Positions 58,170 through 64,000 of a stretch of DNA of 64,000 nucleotides are shown piece after piece. The DNA is from Argyresthia goedartella (lineage: Eukaryota > Arthropoda > Insecta > Lepidoptera > Argyresthiidae): positions 29,689,356 to 29,753,355 of the forward strand of contig OX463815.1 in the NCBI GenBank assembly GCA_949825045.1. The letters are read 5' to 3'. The translations under genes were made by a program, and so were the position numbers. The notes below the pieces were generated by a model. That model was not told the DNA's origin. It did no database searches and saw only the letters and a program-made list of their open reading frames with translations. How positions within the stretch are numbered: position 1 is the first letter of the stretch; every line of letters starts with the position of its first letter.

Positions 58170-59066
58170 GTGTGACACACCGCCATTTCCTATAAATAAT
58201 TTTTCGATGGACTAGTTATTTTGACATAAGTTGTAAGAGAGAACTGTCAAAATAGATACCTCGGTAAGATAATCTATCGGAAAAGTATTTAGGAGAAATG
58301 GCTGGTAATGAAAGGTACTTCGACCACTCAAACTGTGCCAATAGAAAATAAGCTGTAGTGTAAGCGGAATAGAGGTGAAATTAGAAATTCCAAGGTTGTT
58401 TATGGAAACAAAAAATCAAATCATGCCAACTCGAAACTCAAGTGTTTTCTTATAAACAAACTGGTTAATAAGCCATTAATAAAATGCCGAGTTTTGATAT
58501 GCAAACAGGTTAATATAAACAAACAACCCAAGCCAACGATCAGTCAAACAACCTAAACACACCTTTATATTTTCAATGGCCGACTTCGTACCAATTTGTG
58601 ACACGCAGCGGTACGGACACTAATTTATTTTACCTGAATACAGAATTATTGGCAAAAACTCATATTTCCTGAAAATAAAAGTAATTTGAAAGGTTTAATT
58701 TATGTCTATAAATATCTTAGAGTAGTTAACATGCATTTCTTGCTATTAGAAACAATTCTAGGCACTTTACTGACCATGAAAAGATTCCTAAAAAAACGAA
58801 ACATTTTCACGAAGTATTTTCTACCACAATTTAAACAGATTCTGCCTAAACTAATTAACAGCAGGCTCAGCATGCCACGCTCGAGAAAGGGCCTTGTCTA
58901 TGCAACTATGTCAATTTCTCTTATCTAGCCCGAGATATCTCGACGGTAGCATGGCGACCGCGATCGAGATGGAGACGACCGAACCTTGTCTACATCCGGT
59001 AGCATGGCGGCATTGCCGAGATGATTTCGGCCGAGATAGACACTAATTTTGACATATGCGACCGAG

Positions 59067-60532
59067 CGTGCGTGGTCTGCGGAGTGTGTTCTCGCGCGGA
59101 GCGCGAGGACCACTACGGTTGCGGGGTCGAGGACTTATGGTTGCCTCATGCCCGCGGCGTCAACTCGGGGGGTAACGTCCCCCCCGGTCTTGGGTGGCCC
59201 CTACTTGTCAGGGGCCTCGCGTGGTCTTCGTTGCGCTGTGCTTTCGCCGTCTATTGGCATACACTGGCGACAACGGTGCGGGAGCTTCTTCTTTTCCACT
59301 GTGCCGTGCTTTCGCCCTCTTCTGCGGGCTTACACTGGCGACAGTGGGATGAGCAGCAACTCTCTTGGGAGTGGTCTGCCTTCAGGCGGACGTGCGTGAT
59401 GTGGAGCAATGTCGTGGAGATGTGCGTGGCGGCTGTTGTCGGCGCAGTCGTACATGCGCCGTGCGAGCCGCGCGACGAATTTCTCCACGGTGGGCATCCG
59501 GGTATCTCTCATAATGGTGGTGTTGCGCACGTACCGCCCGGCTCCTGTGATCACCCGCAGGGAGATGTTCTGGAACCGCTGCAGCCGTGCCTTCTGGGTC
59601 TTCGACAGCAGGGCGTACCATGCTGGAGCCGCGTAGGTGAGCCGCGAGCGCACGTAGGCCTTGTACACCCGCAGCTTGGCTCTCAGAGGCAGGCTGGACG
59701 ACAGGACAGGCCGGAGCATTGCCCGCGCGGCTTTGGCCCGGTTGATGCAGTGTTGCACCATCGGAACCATGCGCAGCGAGCAGTCGATGTTGCAACCGAG
59801 GTATTTCACCGTCGATTGCCACTCGATGTCCCGGCCCCTCAGCTGTAGCGGGGTCGGACGGCGGGAGCGGGTGGTCAACAGGGCTGTTGTCTTCCCGACG
59901 TTCACCGCGGTCCGCCACTTGTCCAGCCAGGGCGGCAGCAGGTCCAGGAGTCGCTGCATCTTCCTGCAGGCGAGCTCAATTTTGCGCGACGACGCGAAGT
60001 AGGCGCTGTCGTCGGCGTAGAGGGCGAGCACAACGTCTTCCACCCCCTCCTCGAGATGGCCCTCGAGTGTGGGGATGTCGTTGGTGTAGAGCGCGTAGAG
60101 CACCGGCGAAAGGCAGCTGCCTTGCGGGACTCCTGCGCTGATGGCCTTCGTCTGGGAGTGTGCATTCTCGACCGAGACGAAGAACCGCCGGTCTTCCAGG
60201 AAGGAGGCCACGATCTGCCCGATCATGGGGGGCACACCTGCGTCCAGGAGCTTGTAGAGGAGCCCCTCGTGCCACACTCGGTCAAAGGCCTTCTCGATGT
60301 CAAGAAAGACCCCGACGGTGTATCGGCCCCTGTTCAGCTCCGACGCCAGGTAGTGCAGGACTCTCGCCAGCTGGAGCGTCGTGCTGTGGCTGTCACGGAA
60401 GCCATGTTGCTCTGCCCTCAGCTGGATGTGGGGCAGGATTCTCCGTAACAGCAGGCGCTCAAACAGCTTGGCGATATGAGGCAGCAGGGTGATCGGGCGG
60501 TAGCCTCCCGGGTGTCTTCTGTATATGCGACC
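59067..60532 (-). mobile_element. 5'-truncated Jockey-clade LINE with 13-bp target duplication
   Basis: ATATGCGACCGAG occurs at 59054-59066 and again at 60533-60545, exactly bounding the insertion. On the minus strand it starts within the reverse transcriptase (GGYRPITLLPHIAKLFE) and ends in a GC-rich 3' UTR with no poly(A) at its junction. The interior is strikingly GC-rich against its surroundings. Confidence 0.85.
59330..60532 (-). pseudogene. Jockey reverse transcriptase, 5'-truncated but uninterrupted
   Basis: About 400 codons without a stop. RT blocks in order: GGYRPITLLPHIAKLFERLL, EQHGFRDSHSTTLQLARVLH, YTVGVFLDIEKAFDRVWHEG, AGVPQGSCLSPVLYALYTND and VVLALYADDSAYFAS, so both catalytic aspartate blocks are present. 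Then the thumb (RRPTPLQLRGRDIEWQSTVK, YLGCNIDC) and the C-terminus (VYKAYVRSRLTYAAPAWY, RFQNISLRVITGAGRYVRN). Endonuclease, ORF1 and promoter are missing because integration was incomplete, so it cannot move by itself. The clean frame suggests a recent insertion. Upstream codons that extend the frame to 60604 belong to flanking DNA. Confidence 0.85.
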
Positions 60533-60687
60533 GAGACATTGTCTGGTACCCATGGAGGTGCAGACAAGGCCTCGCAGAGCATAGATTCGAGACGAAAAAT
60601 ACAAATTTTGTTATGTTTCTTGTGTTGTTGCTGTCGGGTGTACAGTTTAGATTTTGATTTTCATTTGTTGATATAGCGTATTGATAT

Positions 60688-61035
60688 AGAAGCGTCCGTG
60701 GCCTAGCGGTATTCGCACATCGGAAACGATCGTACGGTAGCAACATCTGGCTGTGACGGGTACTCGATGGGTGTCCGTTTCTGTGGCATTTGTTTCAGAT
60801 GACACGTTAAGCTGTAGGTCACGGCTAATATCGCTAGGTACTAGGTGGTATTAATCGTTAAGCTGGTCAGAGGCCCTAATAGAGGCAGCTTGAAAACATT
60901 GACAATGGTTGGCCACTAGCCCGACCCCCTTCATCAAACCGCACTGAGCCAGCGGGGTGGAGTTTGGTTCAATCTTACTCGTTTCCGGGTAAAGGCCCGT
61001 GCCCCTTGGTGGGGACATTAATAGGCTACATTATA
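60688..61035 (+). repeat. SINE, second family, longer copy
   Basis: Head with TCCGTGGCCTAGCGGT (A-box-like), then a body GATGACACGTTAAGCTGTAG, CGCACTGAGCCAGCGGGGTG and CCCTTGGTGGGGACATTAAT shared with 36420-36630. It carries an extra 60-70 bases (around 60860-60925) missing from the other copy. Confidence 0.65.
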
Positions 61036-61188
61036 CTTAATGCGTAGAACTATTTATCACTAGGTGGTTGATAATATGCGGACTCTTGTGTTGTGTTAGT
61101 AACCGCCATACTCAGAGTCGTTTAATGAATCATTAACCCTTTCCTAGTGGACTAGTTAAAAAGTAAGAAATGTTATAATCTAAGTGCC

Positions 61189-61291
61189 ACTAGCTAGAAA
61201 GTGGAATAAGACTTAACTCAACTTAACCATATAAATTAGTACCGAGTTGTCAAAGTTTACTTGAGTAAGTCTTATTCTGCCTTCTAGCTAG
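61189..61291. repeat. Imperfect inverted repeat of about 100 bp
   Basis: CTAGCTAGAAAGTGGAATAA then GACTTAACTCAA pairs with the reverse complement of 61258-61291 (CTAGCTAGAAGGCAGAATAA, GACTTACTCAA), with 3-4 differences. A small palindromic insertion is possible. No target duplication seen. Confidence 0.65.
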
Positions 61292-61299
61292 TCGCCCTA

Positions 61300-63560
61300 A
61301 CAGTCTGTTTACTTTATAGGTCAATATTATACACATGTTTTGTTTTTTCAGAAATTTATTGCACCTAGGACTATTTCTAAGACCTAGACAAATTTGTTCC
61401 TTCAGTAACTTCAAGTATCACAATGTTAGAATTTTTCACAAAAAAACATTATTACTATAAGTGATCAATAACAACTTAGAACTAAATGAGATCTATATAT
61501 CTATCTCGCGATAATCCACAAAATGGTTATTGTTGTTGTTTGGACATAAATGTATGTTGCAATGAGAACATACAGTGCAAGGTTTAGACTGCATTCTGCA
61601 TAATTCACACCTTCCCCTCTCCTCCACATATTTGGGCCAATGTTTCCCTCTGTTACCCAGCCGTACGCTAAAAATGGCAATTCTGCAAGAGGTGGGAGAC
61701 GGGTGGGCATTTTGGGCTGGTATAACTCGGGGTTATTGGTGGTCAGTATGTCGGTCCATTCAATACCTGAATCTTTGAGGTGAGTGGGTGGATTGAGACA
61801 GGTAGTGAACGTCTTGGGTCTCATGAAACACAAAGGTGGGCGACTTGGCGGCAGTAGTTTGTAAACTTTGTTCTATTACATTATTTTTAATATTCTACAG
61901 GACTGGTCGGAGAGGTTGGAACTTGTAGGTTCTCAGTTTCCATACATGCCCGCCTCACCCGGGCACCTTCCTCCCTCGCCCCTTTTTTCATGTTTCTCCA
62001 TGTCTGTGGGATGAAATCAATTTGGTATAATTCACATTATGTAAATACATACAAAGCAGATAGAAGTAATTTTAATGCTTCCATATTTTTACCCAACAGC
62101 CCAAAATGAGGGTTGTTTTTCACCATCATGTATGTATGTGGGTATGTTATTTCGGTTGGAGTGTAGATAAGGGGGCGCCAAGAGAACTTCCGCCCCCTTA
62201 ACGACACTCTGACCTTTCTTTTCTATGTTACCACTAACAGCCGTGATTCAGTAGGGATTTTACGTTATTTTTACAATACCAAGTTTGTACTTACGTTTCT
62301 CCACTTCTCGCCCAGCGGCATTTAATATTATTTGGACCCACTCTTGTAGATGAAAACACTTTTCCATACGGCCGGTTTACTCCCCGTTGGCGAAGTCCTT
62401 GCTATTCGACATGTACTCCAGCATCTTCGCTAACTGCTGCTACGTGCTCCTTCCTCATTCTGCAATTTGTTTGTGTATGAAATTCACAGTGGCGAGAAAA
62501 CTTTACGAAGTCATTTGATACTCTCATAGCTTTGATACTTACATCTTTCTTTTTGAGATCATTTTAGTATTTTTGAAAAGAAAATTCACTGCCGCGAAGT
62601 GAAATGAAAACAGAAAATGACAGGTATGCGTTTTGTTACTAATATTGTAACACTAGCTCATTAAAGAAATTTCGAATAAAATGAATGTTTTGACTAATTT
62701 TTTGTGTAGGAACGAAACGAAATTCTTAACTTTTTAGTGATGTTCCATTATCGCTAAAAACCGGTAACCAAATTTACAATGTTTCCAGACAAAAATAAAA
62801 CACTTTTATTTAAAATGGCAATAAGTAGTTTTGGTAGACAAGACCGCATTCTATCGATTATCTCGAGTCCCATCCGCCATGCTCGCACTTTAGACATGGC
62901 AAGTTCTCTTCTCGACGTCGAAAGAGTGTTAAAATCTGCATGCTAAGCGAACAGATTTGAAACACGTATTCTCTTAATTACATTTCTACCAAATTTACAG
63001 TAATTAAGTACTTACTTCATTGATAAATATAGAGAAGAAACTTTCCCACAATCCTCCAACGAACCAAAACTTCAAAGCACAACAGAGACTTTTTTTTTCA
63101 TAGTGTTCATAGATGTTTTGCTTCACAGCAATAGTGATATCCACCTAGGATCAATTTCAATCGATCGAACTCGAGTGACTCGTCTTATTATTGAATAAAT
63201 CGCATTTTTACACCCCTAGTCGCCGAATCAGCTAGTCGCATCATATTGTACGACTATCCCTTTATCACATTCGAAACTGATATACAATAGTGCAGGCCAG
63301 CACCCAACGGTCTTTGCCTCCTATTTATCCATTGCCTGAGTGGTTGTATTACATTCATTTTATTTTATTAAAATAATATATTTTCCCTCAGCAGAGTCGA
63401 TCATAAGCGCACCGTGATATCTTTAAATACAATATTTTAAATTTATTAACGTGAATAAAATGTTATTTGAAATACTGTTACATAATTCTGTTGACTGCAT
63501 TGACTAAGTTGCCCTTTCTTTTTTAATGTTTATTGAGATACCATATCTAAACTGCCAACG
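61300..63560. other. AT-rich DNA without recognised features
   Basis: A 110-codon minus frame at 61501-61833 shows no known domain. A short GC palindrome-like stretch (AGGGGGCGCCAAGAG with CCGCCCCCTT) lies at about 62169-62200. Confidence 0.4.
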
Positions 63561-63578
63561 TTTATTACAGTTGTGAAC

Positions 63579-64000
63579 ATGCCCAAAACTTCGGATGGAA
63601 GCAAATATGAAGAAAGATACACCGAGGAACAATCACAAAGGGCCATTACAGCTTTTCAGAATGGAATGCCTAAAAAAGAAGCTGCTCGCGTATATAAAAT
63701 TCCTAGAGGAACTCTACAATTTAGGATGAATAAAGCTCCTGTAAAAACAAGACCAGGTCCTCCAACCGTACTGACGCAAACTGAGGAAGACATTCTAGTT
63801 GAATGGATAATTGCGTCTAGTAAGAAGGGCTTTCCACGCAGAAAGGATGATGTCTTTCATAGCGTTGAACATTTTTTTTAAAAGGCGCCCAGACCAAAAC
63901 CCTTCACAGGCAATATACCCGGAGAAGGGTGGTACAAGATTTTTTAAACAGGCATCCTCAAATTTCACTCAGAACAGCCGAAGCAGTTACCAGCGCCAGT
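63579..64000 (+). pseudogene. pogo/CENP-B-like transposase, N-terminal part, broken
   Basis: From the ATG at 63579 (MPKTSDGSKYEERYTEEQSQ) the protein has a Psq-type helix-turn-helix: RAITAFQNGMPKKEAARVYK, IPRGTLQFRMN. A linker with GPPTVLTQTEEDILVEWII follows. The frame hits TAA at 63879-63881, continues in frame as RPKPFTGNIPGEGWYKIF, then needs a frameshift to read FLNRHPQISLRTAEAVTSAS, the CENP-B/pogo DNA-binding block. The window ends before the DDE catalytic domain. Relatives include pogo and Tigger transposases and host genes derived from them. The stop and frameshift favour a dead transposon. Confidence 0.72.

Noticed and set aside
59021..60492. Several long plus-strand frames in the GC-rich Jockey insert
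   Set aside because: They are shadows of the stop-poor, GC-rich minus-strand reverse transcriptase.
58888..60574. A larger MITE around the Jockey insert, from GGCCTTGTCT at 58890 and its inverse at 60564
   Set aside because: Only about 10 bases match and no convincing target duplication was found.

Overview
The window is animal nuclear DNA: AT-rich, intron-bearing and packed with transposon relics. The SINE and MITE families, non-LTR elements with short tandem 3' tails, and an insect-type glutamate synthase point to a moth or butterfly. That assignment is inference from recognised repeat families; no database was searched.

The only host gene I can support is the start of a glutamate synthase (GOGAT) gene on the minus strand. 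Three exons (42555-42664, 41518-41648, 1383-1552) join without a frame break (phases 0, 2, 1) and encode about 136 residues of the glutamine amidotransferase domain, including the catalytic cysteine. Exons 2 and 3 are separated by a 39,965-bp intron, so about 62% of the window is one intron. The rest of the gene lies to the left of base 1. Any upstream exon lies right of 42664 and was not found.

That intron holds, from left to right: a palindromic lepidopteran-type MITE (called M1 here) in many copies; a degenerate minus-strand LINE with an internal 418-bp duplication (7.0-11.0 kb); SINEs; a LINE inserted into a 52-bp minisatellite (17.0-21.8 kb); a deleted Mutator-like element with TIRs and a target duplication (22.4-23.1 kb); a Jockey fragment; a CR1-like LINE with two uninterrupted ORFs (24.4-28.8 kb); and many LINE and SINE fragments. 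Intron 1 holds a 343-bp MITE flanked by TA.

The part right of the gene (42.7-64 kb) is also transposon-dominated. Its centrepiece is a nested stack. A minus-strand RNase H LINE (47-56 kb) was split by a piggyBac-like element (48754-53151) and by a PIF/Harbinger-like element (53641-55689). The piggyBac copy was itself split by a TIR-bearing insertion and by a 5'-truncated LINE. Three copies of one palindromic repeat family (6.6, 28.9, 44.3 kb) differ by inversion or loss of a hairpin loop. A 5'-truncated Jockey element with a 13-bp target duplication lies at 59-60.5 kb, and the window ends inside a broken pogo/CENP-B-like transposase.

The genes do not form a pathway here: there is one metabolic gene and a layered record of insertions. 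I see no operon, CRISPR array, rRNA or convincing functional tRNA.
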